From Hyphomicrobiales bacterium 4NK60-0047b (GTDB lineage: Bacteria; Pseudomonadota; Alphaproteobacteria; Rhizobiales; HXMU1428-3), in contig BAABWY010000006.1 in NCBI GenBank assembly GCA_040367435.1, positions 124,001 through 188,000 of the forward strand: DNA of 64,000 nucleotides. The letters run 5' to 3'. How positions within the stretch are numbered: position 1 is the stretch's first letter; every line of letters begins with the position of its first letter. The notes beneath the pieces were generated by a model. The model was not told the origin of the DNA. It was given only the letters and a program-made list of their open reading frames with translations, and searched no databases. Below, piece after piece: positions 8,002 through 17,842 of this stretch. The position numbers were made by a program, and so were the translations under genes.

Positions 8002-10584
8002 TTACCCACTTTTAAAACTCAGCTCACCATCTGCTACATCGACCTTGATGACCTGACCATCCAAAACCTCACCACCGAGGATTTTCTCAGCTAACGGGTC
8101 CTGAACTTGCTTTTGAATAACCCGCTTCAGGGGCCGCGCTCCGTACGCCGGGTCATAGCCTTTGTTAGCAAGCCATTCAGTAGCAGTGTCGCTGAGCTCT
8201 AGGGTAAGCTGGCGCTCATCAAGAAGCTTTTGCAACCGTCTAATTTGAATGGTCACAATCGCAGCCATCTGCTCCCGTTTCAAACGATGGAACAAGATCA
8301 CCTCATCGACGCGGTTGAGGAACTCAGGTCTGAAATGCCCGCGCACCTCTTGCATCACTTTCGCTTCAACCAACTCAACATCATCGCCATCTTGTAGCGA
8401 AACAAGATGTTCAGAGCCAAGGTTAGACGTCATGATGATAAGGGTGTTGCGGAAATCAACTGTACGTCCCTGACCATCTGTCAAGCGACCATCATCCAAG
8501 ACTTGTAAGAGCACGTTGAACACATCGGTGTGCGCTTTTTCAATCTCATCAAACAAGATCACCTGATACGGTCGCCGGCGCACAGCTTCCGTGAGAACAC
8601 CGCCTTCTTCATAGCCAACATAGCCTGGAGGCGCCCCGATAAGCCGAGCGACAGAGTGCTTCTCCATAAACTCAGACATATCAATCCGCACCATAGCCGT
8701 GTCATCGTCAAAGAGAAACTCAGCAAGAGCTTTCGTCAGCTCAGTTTTACCAACACCAGTTGGGCCGAGGAACATAAAAGAGCCAATCGGACGGTTCGGG
8801 TCTTGTAAGCCAGCCCGCGCCCTGCGAACGGCCGTGGAAACTGACTTCACCGCATCTTCCTGGCCAATCACACGACCAGCAATTGCTTCTTCCATCTTGA
8901 GGAGCTTCTCGCGTTCACCTTCAAGCATCTTGTCAACCGGCACGCCAGTCCAGCGAGAAACAACGCCTGCAATGTCAGATTCGCGCACAACTTCGTTTAC
9001 CATCAGATCAGAAGAGTTGTCACCATCTGGTGTCTCAGAAAGTTGCTTTTCCAGGCCTGGAATAACGCCATAAGAAAGCTCACCAGCCTTGGCGAGATCA
9101 CCAGCGCGCTGGGCTTGCTCAAGCTCAATCCGTGCCTGGTCAAGCTGTTCCTTCACTTTGTTTGCGTCAGAAAGCTTAGCCTTTTCACTAGACCAGCGCT
9201 CAGTTAGCGCAAGTGATTGCTCTTCAAGGTTCGCAAGTTCTTCGCTTAGTTTCTTCAAGCGGTCTTTTGAGGCCTCATCATCCTCTTTGAGTAATGCCTC
9301 GCGCTCAATCTTCAGCTGGATAATCCGGCGGTCAAGCTCGTCAAGTTCCTCAGGTTTTGATTCAACCTGCATGCGCAACCGGCTCGCCGCTTCATCCATC
9401 AAGTCAATCGCCTTATCCGGCAAGAACCTGTCAGTAATATAGCGGTTAGAAAGGGTGGCACTGGCCACCAATGCATTGTCAGAAATCCGCACACCATGGT
9501 GCAGCTCATATTTCTCCTTCAACCCACGAAGAATAGAAATGGTGTCTTCAACTGTTGGCTCAGAAACAAACACCGGCTGAAAGCGCCGCGCAAGGGCAGC
9601 ATCTTTCTCAACATGCTTGCGGTATTCATCAAGCGTTGTCGCACCAACACAGTGCAGCTCACCGCGAGCTAACGCAGGCTTTAGTAAGTTAGAGGCATCC
9701 ATCGCCCCATCAGATTTACCGGCACCAATGAGCGTATGCATCTCATCAATAAACAGCACAATACCGCCTTCGGCAGCTTTCACTTCAGAGAGAACGGACT
9801 TAAGCCGTTCTTCAAATTCACCGCGATATTTCGCGCCTGCAATCAACGCGCCCATATCAAGGGAAAGCAATTGCCGCCCTTTAAGGCTCTCAGGCACATC
9901 ACCATTAACAATACGAAGAGCCAACCCCTCGATAATTGCTGTTTTACCAACGCCTGGTTCACCAATGAGAACCGGGTTGTTTTTAGAGCGCCGTGAGAGC
10001 ACTTGCACCGTGCGGCGAATCTCTTCTTCGCGCCCAATCACCGGGTCAAGCTTGCCGTTGGCAGCTTCTTCAGTTAGATCACGAGCAAAACGTTTCAGCG
10101 CATCAAAACCTTCTTCAGCTGATTGCGTGTCGGCTGTGCGCCCTTTGCGAATATCATTAATAGCTTCATTTAATTTTTGTGCTGTAATCCCGCCAGCTGA
10201 CAATATCCGCCCAGCTTCACTGGAAGCTTCAAGGCAGGCGGCCAGCAACAAACGCTCAGTAGTGACAAACTTATCGCCCGCTTTATCAGAGACATCTTCA
10301 GCCGCTTTAAATAGTTTTGCCATGTCTGGCGCGATATAAAGTTGCCCGGCACCTGAGCCACTTACTTTGGGAATTTTAGAAAGTGCTGCGCTTACCTGAG
10401 CCGCAATCAATTGCGGGTTCCCACCAGCTTTGGTGATCAGGTTGACCGTTAAACCATCCTGGTCTTCCAAGAGAGCTTTTAACAAATGCAGGGGGGTGAA
10501 CTGTTGATGGTCATTAGCAAGCGCTTCTTGTTGGGCGGCTTGCACAATTGTCTTGGCCCTATCGGTATATCTTTCTTGTTTCAT
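8002..10584 (-). CDS. clpB: ATP-dependent chaperone ClpB
   Basis: Cytoplasmic Hsp100 disaggregase that works with DnaK to rescue aggregated proteins. The 860 residues show a Clp N-domain ([13 protein letters not shown]), NBD1 with Walker A GEPGVGKT and Walker [11 protein letters not shown], a long M-domain coiled coil at about 400-530, and NBD2 with Walker A GPTGVGKT followed by the C-terminal D2-small domain. I place the start at the ATG at 10584 ([12 protein letters not shown]), which has AGAGG about 9 bases upstream and fits the family. A GTG eight codons earlier is possible but has no ribosome site. Length is normal for ClpB. It is transcribed alone, towards the hairpin at 7952-7992. Confidence 0.98.
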   Translation of the reverse strand: MKQERYTDRAKTIVQAAQQEALANDHQQFTPLHLLKALLEDQDGLTVNLITKAGGNPQLIAAQVSAALSKIPKVSGSGAGQLYIAPDMAKLFKAAEDVSDKAGDKFVTTERLLLAACLEASSEAGRILSAGGITAQKLNEAINDIRKGRTADTQSAEEGFDALKRFARDLTEEAANGKLDPVIGREEEIRRTVQVLSRRSKNNPVLIGEPGVGKTAIIEGLALRIVNGDVPESLKGRQLLSLDMGALIAGAKYRGEFEERLKSVLSEVKAAEGGIVLFIDEMHTLIGAGKSDGAMDASNLLKPALARGELHCVGATTLDEYRKHVEKDAALARRFQPVFVSEPTVEDTISILRGLKEKYELHHGVRISDNALVASATLSNRYITDRFLPDKAIDLMDEAASRLRMQVESKPEELDELDRRIIQLKIEREALLKEDDEASKDRLKKLSEELANLEEQSLALTERWSSEKAKLSDANKVKEQLDQARIELEQAQRAGDLAKAGELSYGVIPGLEKQLSETPDGDNSSDLMVNEVVRESDIAGVVSRWTGVPVDKMLEGEREKLLKMEEAIAGRVIGQEDAVKSVSTAVRRARAGLQDPNRPIGSFMFLGPTGVGKTELTKALAEFLFDDDTAMVRIDMSEFMEKHSVARLIGAPPGYVGYEEGGVLTEAVRRRPYQVILFDEIEKAHTDVFNVLLQVLDDGRLTDGQGRTVDFRNTLIIMTSNLGSEHLVSLQDGDDVELVEAKVMQEVRGHFRPEFLNRVDEVILFHRLKREQMAAIVTIQIRRLQKLLDERQLTLELSDTATEWLANKGYDPAYGARPLKRVIQKQVQDPLAEKILGGEVLDGQVIKVDVADGELSFKSG

Positions 10585-10841
10585 CTCTATCTGCCTCTTA
10601 ATGCCCACTCAAAATTCCCTATATATAAGGCGAATTTTATGTGTCTAAACAGTTATTTGTTGAAAAGGGTGTTGAATATGATCTGCGGCAAATAATCCCA
10701 AATAGGCAATTATTTACCCGACAATAATTATATATGTTGCCAAGAAACAAATTAAAGAGGCATTATGCAAAAATAAGTGATAAAAACTAGATTAAAGTAT
10801 AATAGTCCAAGTGTCAGCTATAAGCTGAGAGGAATAAAAGA

Positions 10842-11669
10842 ATGACAAGCCAGAACGGCGATGATGGCCAAAATAAGCATCGAGAACAAATCTCTGTTCA
10901 CTCTCTCCATCGTTATCCTGTAAAAGGACTATCAGCTGAAAATCTAGACACAGTAACTGTCGAAGCCAATCGGTGTTTTCCCTTTGATAGGGCCTATGCC
11001 ATTGAAAATGGCCCTTCTCGTTTTAATGCGAAAGAGCCTAAGTTTTTGCCAAAAATCAACTTTTTAGCGTTGATGAAACATGAGCGCTTGGCAAGGCTGG
11101 ACACGAGTTTTGAGGCTGAAACAGAAACTCTAACCATTTTTAGAGAAGGTCGGCAGGTCGCTAAAGGCAACCTTTCAACATCTATCGGCCGAAATATGAT
11201 CGAGCAGTTCATTGCTGCCTTTATGCGAGAAGAATTAAAAGGGCCACCCAAATTATTATCAGCCCATAGTCAATTTCCTAATCACGCACCAAGTCATCAT
11301 TTTGCAGATTGCCCTGATCCACTGGTGCATATCATCACCACAGCTTCAGCAAAAGCACTTGAAGTGATCCTTAATGATCAAGTCGACTTGAAACGCTTCC
11401 GCTCAAACATAGTTTTGGAAACAACAACGCCATGGGTTGAAAAACAGTGGGGCGGAAAAAATATTAAAATTGGTGATGTCGAGATTGAAATCGTCGATGA
11501 AACAGGCCGCTGTGCTGCGATTAATGTTGATCTTGCAACAGGAAAAAGAGGGCGCTCAATTCCAGCGACGCTCACGCAACATTTTAGCAATGAGAATTTT
11601 GGCATTTATGGCAAAATCATCAAAGGTGGGCAGTTATCGCTAAAGGATACAGCTCAGATCATTGGATAA
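10842..11669 (+). CDS. MOSC domain-containing protein (YcbX-like)
   Basis: 275 residues. The N-terminal beta-barrel domain begins VHSLHRYPVKGLSAENLDTVTVEANRCF, the usual MOSC_N signature, and the C-terminal MOSC domain includes FRSNIVLETTTPWVE and DETGRCAAINVDLATGKRG. In MOSC proteins the Cys of the RCxxxNVD region is the proposed sulfur/molybdenum-cofactor ligand, and it is present here. Related proteins (YcbX, mARC) reduce N-hydroxylated compounds using molybdenum cofactor. No redox partner domain is fused. It is transcribed alone, divergently from clpB. Confidence 0.85.
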   Translation: MTSQNGDDGQNKHREQISVHSLHRYPVKGLSAENLDTVTVEANRCFPFDRAYAIENGPSRFNAKEPKFLPKINFLALMKHERLARLDTSFEAETETLTIFREGRQVAKGNLSTSIGRNMIEQFIAAFMREELKGPPKLLSAHSQFPNHAPSHHFADCPDPLVHIITTASAKALEVILNDQVDLKRFRSNIVLETTTPWVEKQWGGKNIKIGDVEIEIVDETGRCAAINVDLATGKRGRSIPATLTQHFSNENFGIYGKIIKGGQLSLKDTAQIIG

Positions 11670-11700
11670 AAACGTTGTAGAAGTTATTTTATTGTCTAAA

Positions 11701-11756
11701 GCGTTTCCCCCCAAAGTGGTCCCCGGTTTTGGGGAATAAGAATCGCTTCAATAAAA
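11701..11756. repeat. Intergenic palindromic element with a CCGGTTTT core (copy 1)
   Basis: Begins GCGTTTCCCC and has an inner stem of the form CCCCAAA / TTTTGGGG around GTGG..CCGG. The same design recurs at 33851-33898 with a different stem (CCTAAAA / TTTTAGG). Palindromes of this kind are widespread between genes in Hyphomicrobiales genomes. It may serve as the 3' end structure of the MOSC gene. Confidence 0.6.
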
Positions 11757-11792
11757 AGGGTTTCGACCAAAAGTGATCACGGGATTGGGGGG

Positions 11793-11822
11793 AGGCAGTT
11801 GCTTGTAGGCAACCTAAAGCGC
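11793..11822 (+). repeat. 30-nt stem-loop module, copy upstream of the DUF4167 3' end
   Basis: GTTGC-ttgtag-GCAAC followed by ctaaagcgc. This matches the intergenic stem-loop module seen throughout the window (inner stem GNTGC/GCANC, then TGAA-like bases and GCRC). Confidence 0.5.
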
Positions 11823-11846
11823 AAATAAAATAGCATCCGTTGATAA

Positions 11847-11949
11847 GATCAGCCCGAACGGAGCACAACGAGTACGGAAAGCTGATCATAAGAAAAGCAC
11901 CGCCCCTCAGAGGCAGACAGTGCAGATGCGTAGTGGGCATCTGAAGCAC
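11847..11949 (+). repeat. Composite hairpin region with a stem-loop module
   Basis: A 7-bp stem, GATCAGC (11847-11853) with GCTGATC (11881-11887), is followed by a module GTGC-aGATGC-gtagtg-GGCATC-tgaa-GCAC at 11930-11949. Next comes the tail CCGTGAGAGA that also ends the larger intergenic elements elsewhere. It looks like a divergent relative of those elements. Confidence 0.45.
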
Positions 11950-11981
11950 AACAAAAAAGCCCGTGAGAGAGAGAAACCGCT

Positions 11982-12635
11982 TTAGGCAGCTGCATCATCA
12001 GCATTATTTTCAATGACCGGGGTTTCTGAGGCAGGAGTATCAGCAACAGGTGCGTCCGATTGTTCTGGTGCGATCATCTCAACTTTAGGTTCAGGACGGC
12101 GTCTTCCGCGTCCACGAGGCTTAGCGTCTTTGGTATCAGAAGCTTCAGGTTTTTTATCAACTTTGCTGTCACTCATTTGATCTGTTTGAGAAGTAGATCC
12201 ATCAGCATCTGAGGCATCACCATTGGATCTTTGAGCACGTGTATCAGGGCGGCGGCGGCGATTGTTATTCTTCCGTCCGTCAGAACGCCCACCATCATTG
12301 CGTCCTTTACCAGAAGAGGCATTTTGTTGATCAGCGTCATCACTTTGAGAAGTCTGATCATCAGATTTATCAGCATTGGGTTGATTGTTTTGCTGAGCGG
12401 CTGCAATGATCCGATTGTAATGCTCTGCATGTTGAAAGTAATTCTCTTGGCGGACAATATCACCCGAAGTTTGAGCATCACGAGCTAGAGAATTGTATTT
12501 CTCTGAGATATGTGCTGCAGTCCCACGGATTTTTACATCAGGGCCATTCGATTCATAATTTTTAGTAAGTGGGTTTTGTGCCTTACGGTTTCTACCACTT
12601 CCACGTCCACGTCTATTTGATTGAGCTTGCCTCAT
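11982..12635 (-). CDS. DUF4167 domain-containing protein
   Basis: 217 residues. The N-terminal 80 residues (NPLTKNYESNGPDVKIRGTA, then QENYFQHAEHYNRIIAAA) match DUF4167, a family almost restricted to Hyphomicrobiales. The rest is low-complexity: Arg/Gly-rich at the start and Asp/Ser/Lys/Pro-rich at the end (RGRGRRRPEPK), which suggests a disordered, possibly nucleic-acid-binding protein. No function is established that I can rely on. In related genomes it lies close to prmC and prfA, as here. Confidence 0.88.
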   Translation of the reverse strand: MRQAQSNRRGRGSGRNRKAQNPLTKNYESNGPDVKIRGTAAHISEKYNSLARDAQTSGDIVRQENYFQHAEHYNRIIAAAQQNNQPNADKSDDQTSQSDDADQQNASSGKGRNDGGRSDGRKNNNRRRRPDTRAQRSNGDASDADGSTSQTDQMSDSKVDKKPEASDTKDAKPRGRGRRRPEPKVEMIAPEQSDAPVADTPASETPVIENNADDAAA

Positions 12636-13624
12636 CGGCTTCCATTCAATTTTTTAAGTTAGGTTAAATTAACAAGTCATCACAAAGCTTATAAAAAGAA
12701 TGCCTTTAAAGAAAACTAAGTTTCAATAAAAGAAAATCATAGCAATATGTATGACAAATAAATATCAAAAGGTGTGGTGATCTTGGCCATTGGCCAACAA
12801 ATCCAGATAAAATGTTAAACAGTAATAAATAACAAACACACTTCTCAATAAAATTCAAAGAAATATTTATTTCATTTAAATCATGCGCTTAAGCTCGGTC
12901 CACACATCCTGTACTTAAGAAATTTGTATTTTTTCAGTTACGTTTTAAGAATACAAATCAGAGTTATATTTGTCGATAAATTTGATAATCAAGTCCTCAT
13001 CAAATTTCAGATAAAATCAAAAATAAAATTGAGTATATCTATCCCTCGTTCTAGAAACTATGCACACACTAAAAGGCAAAAATATATCTTAAAGCTTCTC
13101 AATATTTTGCATGTTAAAAAGAAACTATTTCAGCTTAAGTGACATAAAATTCTAGCAAATTAAAAATGGCAAATATTTGCTGTTGACCTCAGTAGAAAGC
13201 TCAAAAGTCGAATGTCCAAACATTCGAAAGCTCAAAATGCAAAAAGCTCAAAATGTCGTAACTTCAAAGCATCTCTAAATCTATAAAATTCCAAGGTCCC
13301 ACATGTACCTTAACTCAAGTGCTATCTGAAGGTGTTCCCACCAAACAAACTCAGATTTGAAGACAAATGCGGCGTTAAAATGTTTCAAAACTTTCCATTA
13401 TCATTCAAGCGTTAATAACCGCGAAAAATAAACAGAAAAACCAAGTGCTCCAACTTCAATCAAAAAAGTGCTTCCACTTGAATTAAGGCTTCCACTTGAA
13501 TTAAGAAAGGCGCCCCCACCTAAATCAGAAACAAGGCCGGAAATAAATCTAACAGCCAAATAACGAACAAATCATAGCCTTTTTCGAACGTAACGCCAAG
13601 AAAATTTTTCATTCAAAAGAAAAA
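12636..13624. other. 989-bp AT-rich region without a convincing gene
   Basis: Lies between DUF4167 and prmC, both on the minus strand. It holds short repeated pieces: a 17-mer starting CTTCCACTTGAATT at 13471 and 13489, three copies of AAAGCTCAAAA-like words at about 13197-13253, and a small hairpin CGAATGT/ACATTCG (13209-13226). The one 72-codon ORF at 12924-13142 has no family resemblance or ribosome site. It may hold the promoter of DUF4167 and decayed sequence. Confidence 0.5.
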
Positions 13625-14512
13625 TTAAAAAGAAAGTTTGACCGCAAGCGTTCGAATTGTGCCAGCTAAATCAGATTTTAAATCATGATTTTGAATATAT
13701 GGTTCTAAATTGGATTTATATAACATTTCAACAAGTTGAGTGTCTTGTTTCTGGCCAAATTCTAGCAATAAAAGGCTTGATGGGGCAAGGAATTCTTTCG
13801 CCTTGTCAAATATAATTTCATAAGGTTCTAACCCTGTTTCTCCACCATTTAAGGCAAGGGCGGGGTCGAAATGCCTCACCTCTGGCATTAATTTTTCTAA
13901 CTCTGATTCTGGAATGTAAGGCGGATTAGATAGTATACAATCAAACTTTCCCTCAATGGTTGAAAACCAATCGCTTTTTTGAAATTTAACACGTCTTTCT
14001 AAACCAAGTTGAATAGCATTTTTCTGAGCAATTTCGAGCGCTCCGGGGTTGATATCAGCGCCAATACCGGTAGCAAATGGCAATTCATGCAATAAACTTA
14101 AGAGAATACAACCACTGCCAGTTCCAAGGTCAAGTAGTCTTAAAGGTTCGTTTTTACGGGGCCCAAAATTTTCAAGGGCATGCTCTATTAATGTTTCAGT
14201 ATCAGGTCGTGGATCCAGAGTGTCTTCAGAAATGAGAAAGGGCAGAGACCAAAATTCACTTTGCCCTAAAATTCGGCTAATTGGCTCGCGTTTAAGGCGA
14301 CGCTGAGCCAAGTCAGACAAGGTTTCAGATTGAACAACAGATAAAACCAGTTCTTTATGCTGGATAAATTCACTATGAGTGAGCTTGGTTACATGTTGCA
14401 CAAGAAGACGTGCATCTAAATTAGCTGTTTCAATACCAGCACCTTCAAAGGCTTGAATAAGGCCTGGTAAGATGTCTGAAATTGGGGCGGTTCTAACCGG
14501 AAAGTTCGCCAA
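13625..14512 (-). CDS. prmC: Release factor glutamine methyltransferase PrmC (HemK)
   Basis: 295 residues. SAM-dependent methyltransferase that methylates the Gln of the GGQ motif in peptide-chain release factors RF1/RF2. The N-terminal helical domain is followed by the SAM loop LLDLGTGSGCILLSLL and the catalytic NPPY motif in CILSNPPYIPESE. The gene lies 75 bp downstream of prfA, which encodes one of its substrates; this order is standard. Length is normal. Confidence 0.96.
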   Translation of the reverse strand: MANFPVRTAPISDILPGLIQAFEGAGIETANLDARLLVQHVTKLTHSEFIQHKELVLSVVQSETLSDLAQRRLKREPISRILGQSEFWSLPFLISEDTLDPRPDTETLIEHALENFGPRKNEPLRLLDLGTGSGCILLSLLHELPFATGIGADINPGALEIAQKNAIQLGLERRVKFQKSDWFSTIEGKFDCILSNPPYIPESELEKLMPEVRHFDPALALNGGETGLEPYEIIFDKAKEFLAPSSLLLLEFGQKQDTQLVEMLYKSNLEPYIQNHDLKSDLAGTIRTLAVKLSF

Positions 14513-14560
14513 AATATACTCTCCAAAAAAACAAGAAAAAACGAACCATAGTCTTAAATT

Positions 14561-14572
14561 GGGTCTAGACCC
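14561..14572. repeat. 12-bp palindrome in the prfA-prmC gap
   Basis: GGGTCTAGACCC is a perfect 12-bp palindrome in the 75-bp gap. It is flanked by two copies of AAATTGGGT, and it could form a small hairpin or a protein site. No function is assigned. Confidence 0.35.
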
Positions 14573-14587
14573 TAAATTGGGTTAGAC

Positions 14588-15682
14588 CTAGTCTTCACTA
14601 TCCATAGCAGCCAATTGTTCTGCTTGAGACTCTGTAACCAAGGCATCAACAATTTCATCAAGCCCCTCACCAGCAAGCGTTTGTTCTAACTTATGTAGCG
14701 TTAAGTTAATCCGATGATCTGTTACACGCCCTTGCGGAAAATTATAAGTACGAATGCGCTGAGAACGATCGCCAGAGCCAATTTGGCCTCGGCGTTCAGC
14801 AGAGCGCTCATCGTCTTGACGTTGACGCTCAGCATCATAGAGCCGCGAGCGTAAAACTTTCATAGCTTTTGCCCGGTTCTTATGTTGTGATTTTTCATCT
14901 TGTTGAATGACAATAAGGCCAGTTGGCAGATGAGTAATGCGAACGGCACTATCTGTCGTATTCACGGATTGACCACCAGGACCGCTTGCGCGAAATACAT
15001 CAATTCGAAGGTCCTTATCTTCAATGTCTATATCAACATCTTCAGCTTCAGGGAGCACAGCAACGGTTGCAGCCGAAGTATGAATTCGCCCGCCTGACTC
15101 TGTTTCAGGCACTCGTTGCACTCTATGCCCCCCTGATTCATATTTTAAACGAGAGAAAACACCGGTACCAGATACACCTGCAATTATCTCCTTGTAGCCA
15201 CCAACCGCAGATTCATTTGATGAAATAACTTCAACTTTCCAGCCCTTAAGATCAGCATAGCGTTGATACATCCGAAATAAGTCACCAGCAAAAAGGGCAG
15301 CTTCATCTCCGCCAGTACCAGCCCGAACCTCAAGAATCGCGCTGCGACTATCTGCTTCGTCTTTTGGTAATAATTTAATACGGATAGATTGCTCAAACTC
15401 TGGAATTTTAGCTGAGAGCTCTTCCAGCTCCTCAGTAGCCATGAGCTTCATTTCTTCATCCGCGTCTTCATCATTGATGATTTCGTTTAAATCATCAATT
15501 TCTTCCTGAGTGCTGAAATAACTTTTGATTTCAGCTACGACAGGGTCAAGTTCGGAAAATTCACGAGAAAGTTTCACAAAGATATCTTGAGAAGGTCCAG
15601 TTGAGAGTTCAGTTTGTACCACCTCCCAGCGAGCAACTAATTGTTCAAGCTTTTCCTTTGGTAAAGCCGACACAGGAGACAT
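14588..15682 (-). CDS. prfA: Peptide chain release factor 1
   Basis: Terminates translation at UAA and UAG codons. The 364 residues include the GGQ loop in [20 protein letters not shown] and the domain-2 region with [20 protein letters not shown], where an RF1-type PxT-like recognition loop is expected. I choose the ATG at 15682, because AGGAG lies 8 bases upstream; a GTG three codons earlier overlaps that site. First gene of the prfA-prmC unit. Confidence 0.97.
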   Translation of the reverse strand: MSPVSALPKEKLEQLVARWEVVQTELSTGPSQDIFVKLSREFSELDPVVAEIKSYFSTQEEIDDLNEIINDEDADEEMKLMATEELEELSAKIPEFEQSIRIKLLPKDEADSRSAILEVRAGTGGDEAALFAGDLFRMYQRYADLKGWKVEVISSNESAVGGYKEIIAGVSGTGVFSRLKYESGGHRVQRVPETESGGRIHTSAATVAVLPEAEDVDIDIEDKDLRIDVFRASGPGGQSVNTTDSAVRITHLPTGLIVIQQDEKSQHKNRAKAMKVLRSRLYDAERQRQDDERSAERRGQIGSGDRSQRIRTYNFPQGRVTDHRINLTLHKLEQTLAGEGLDEIVDALVTESQAEQLAAMDSED

Positions 15683-15691
15683 AGGCTCCAC

Positions 15692-16071
15692 TCCTATCTT
15701 TGAGTAATGTTATTGTTGTGTTGGAACAGTGGCAAAAGTCGATTGTTGAGTGGTCAATTTTTCAAGATGTCATTTTTCGTACGTTCAAATTGTCACGGGC
15801 TCAATTGTCGAGTGAAGGGTCAGCTATTCCATTAGGTCTTTAGTGTTGGATACGTGAGCTAACAAACGGCCACATAAAATAAAAAACCAGATTAGACCAT
15901 AATGAATAATAAAAAAAAGACAAGCACCTCACGCAAATTTTCACAGTGACCTTACAGTGACATCATAACTGTAAGGTCATAATCGCAAGATGATAACGGT
16001 GAAATAATAGAGATATTTATAAAATGATACCTAGGATCAAATTCATTAGCATTATTGAAAAGGTCAAAAAC
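15692..16071. other. Gap between prfA and the RodZ-like gene
   Basis: Holds the presumed prfA promoter and the inverted repeat at 15947-15979. Near 15725-15850 there are several loosely similar words around TCGATTGTTGAGTGG and TCAATTGTCGAGTGAAGG. I see no gene. Confidence 0.4.
15947..15979. repeat. Perfect 12-bp inverted repeat upstream of prfA
   Basis: TGACCTTACAGT (15947-15958) pairs perfectly with ACTGTAAGGTCA (15968-15979) around a 9-base loop. It lies in the 389-bp gap between prfA and the RodZ-like gene, about 95 bp past the latter's stop. It has no T-run, so it may be a Rho-dependent end structure or an operator. Confidence 0.4.
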
Positions 16072-17529
16072 CTAATTATTCAGTGATCCAAGTTTGGAAA
16101 AATCAATACGCGGTAGTTTGCGAACGGTAGGAACCGATAATTTGTCAGTCTTTCTCATACGAGGGTCAGCAACATGCACCCAGTTCATACGATAAACGGA
16201 AGCCAGTGGATCTGGCATTACAAATTCAAATAAAGTATAGATTGATTTAGAGATTGGCTTTGGCAATTGATCAACACCAGACCAGAAGCGGTTCGGCTGC
16301 CAGTTAATAAAACCAACAAGCAAGATCATAATCAAAGCAAAGTTTCCAAAAATCCGCATCCATTTAATCTTTGGTTTTGCATTCGCGTGTCCCAATGCAA
16401 CAGGAACTCGATTTTCTTGCTGAGGTGCTGTATTCAAAAATTGAGGATTAGAAAGGTTAGCTTGTTGCCCAGCATTACCAGTTAGAGGTTGATGCCCCTG
16501 ATTATTCATCTGAACAGCATTCCCATAACCATTCATATGAGGGGGAGTATTATTATATCCAGTAAGCGCAGATCGTGTATCAAGCGGTTGAGTTTGAGTA
16601 GGGATATGTGATGAATTCTGCAACGATGAATTTTGCGATGAGGTAACGGCAGATGTTAATGCGCTAAAACGCTCTTCAATAGATTGGTTATGAAGACTGT
16701 GTGCCGCATTCATCTCGCCAGAAACGCTGTTTTGATCTTGCCCAGACTTATTCGATGTTAGATTACCGTTTGCAAAAGCTTTCAGGCTCATATCTGAGCT
16801 AGGCATAATTGAAGTGTTATTATGAGAGTGTTCAGGCTTTAGTGGCGGCGGAGTTTCATTTTGGAATGGAAGCGCACCTGTCATGTTTGCTTTTTTATCC
16901 GCAGTCATATTAGTGAGGTAATGTTCTGTAAGTTGTTCCCTTAAACGACGTAAAATCGCACGATCATCGATATTCATAAATTCAGCATAACGGCGGATGA
17001 CCGGTTCAATTTCTTCCCATCGAGGTAAATCATTTAATGAACCATTTTCCAGAGCTGAGATAAGAACAGGGGAAGTTTGCAAGCGCGCAGCTAATTGAGA
17101 GTGGCTTAATTGACTAGCTTTACCCATAGCTGAAAATAAAGCACTGATTTGCGGGTCGATATCAGGTTTGTTTTGAAGGTGCTCATCTTGAGTAACTGCT
17201 TCACGTTGTGCAAGCTGACCTTGTTCCATACGAGCTGCAAGTGATCGCGGGGCTGAATGGTGACCCGCATCATCATGAGCAAAGTTCTGGTTTTGATGAG
17301 CAGCTAAGTCAGGTCTTTGCAAGTTGGGTGTTGCAAGATGTTGAGAGTGAAGAACTTGAGAGAGTTGGTTATGACCATTCGTGTCGATAGCTTGAACACT
17401 CGAGGTAAATGGCATTTGCTTATTTGGTCTCTGAGCTGATGATTGATCACCAGCCAAACCTTGCCCACCAGAGAGGCCTTGCCCAACATTTTGGGACTCA
17501 AAATGATTAGAACGATACACGATACACAC
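16072..17529 (-). CDS. HTH-domain membrane protein, RodZ-like layout
   Basis: 485 residues as read. A long Gln/Asn/His-rich N-terminal region is followed by a Cro/C1-type HTH at about 130-190 (SQLAARLQTSPVLISALENG, then LPRWEEIEPVIRRYAEFMNID). A disordered linker follows, then one membrane helix at about 390-408 (FGNFALIMILLVGFINW) and an extracytoplasmic tail. A cytoplasmic HTH plus a single TM segment resembles RodZ, which anchors MreB, but the tail is much shorter. The start is uncertain: the frame opens with GTG at 17529 with no clear ribosome site. It lies between prfA and ptsP, all on the minus strand. Confidence 0.6.
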   Translation of the reverse strand: MCIVYRSNHFESQNVGQGLSGGQGLAGDQSSAQRPNKQMPFTSSVQAIDTNGHNQLSQVLHSQHLATPNLQRPDLAAHQNQNFAHDDAGHHSAPRSLAARMEQGQLAQREAVTQDEHLQNKPDIDPQISALFSAMGKASQLSHSQLAARLQTSPVLISALENGSLNDLPRWEEIEPVIRRYAEFMNIDDRAILRRLREQLTEHYLTNMTADKKANMTGALPFQNETPPPLKPEHSHNNTSIMPSSDMSLKAFANGNLTSNKSGQDQNSVSGEMNAAHSLHNQSIEERFSALTSAVTSSQNSSLQNSSHIPTQTQPLDTRSALTGYNNTPPHMNGYGNAVQMNNQGHQPLTGNAGQQANLSNPQFLNTAPQQENRVPVALGHANAKPKIKWMRIFGNFALIMILLVGFINWQPNRFWSGVDQLPKPISKSIYTLFEFVMPDPLASVYRMNWVHVADPRMRKTDKLSVPTVRKLPRIDFSKLGSLNN

Positions 17530-17842
17530 CCGATCTTACGCAATACTAATAGAAAAGCTTCGGACACAAAATTAACCAATTTAGGAGGCTTTTCTCTTAA
17601 CTACCTTACACATATAGCTAATATTGGACAATAATGTCCTTAGTTGGGCGTGAATATCAAGTAAAAACTGATAAAATTGGTAAATTTATACGCCGGTAGT
17701 ATAAACGCATTAACCATGTAACGTGCACATTTAGAGGGAAAAGTTAAAGTTAAGCATGATCAGACTGCACCGAAAATCGAAATTTTATGGGCAAAACAAA
17801 AGATTATGGTGTGCCTCTGAATTTATCCAAATGAGAAACAGT
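17530..17842. other. 313-bp gap between ptsP and the RodZ-like gene
   Basis: AT-rich, with a small hairpin GGACA-ataa-TGTCC at 17626-17639. Presumed to hold the RodZ-like gene's promoter. No gene is seen. Confidence 0.35.

Noticed and set aside
9617-10339. 240-codon ORF antisense to clpB
   Set aside because: Ser/Arg-rich shadow frame of a highly conserved gene; ClpB motifs on the minus strand are complete.
10585-10608. GTG start eight codons upstream for clpB
   Set aside because: No ribosome site before it, while AGAGG precedes the ATG at 10584, and the family starts near MxxExYTxR.
10609-10680. Possible heat-shock (sigma-32) promoter for clpB
   Set aside because: A CTTATATATAG-like -10 is present, but no CTTG-type -35 at a proper distance could be found, so I do not list it.
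12924-13142. 72-codon plus-strand ORF in the AT-rich gap
   Set aside because: Lys/Ile-rich product expected from AT-rich noncoding DNA, no ribosome site and no family resemblance.
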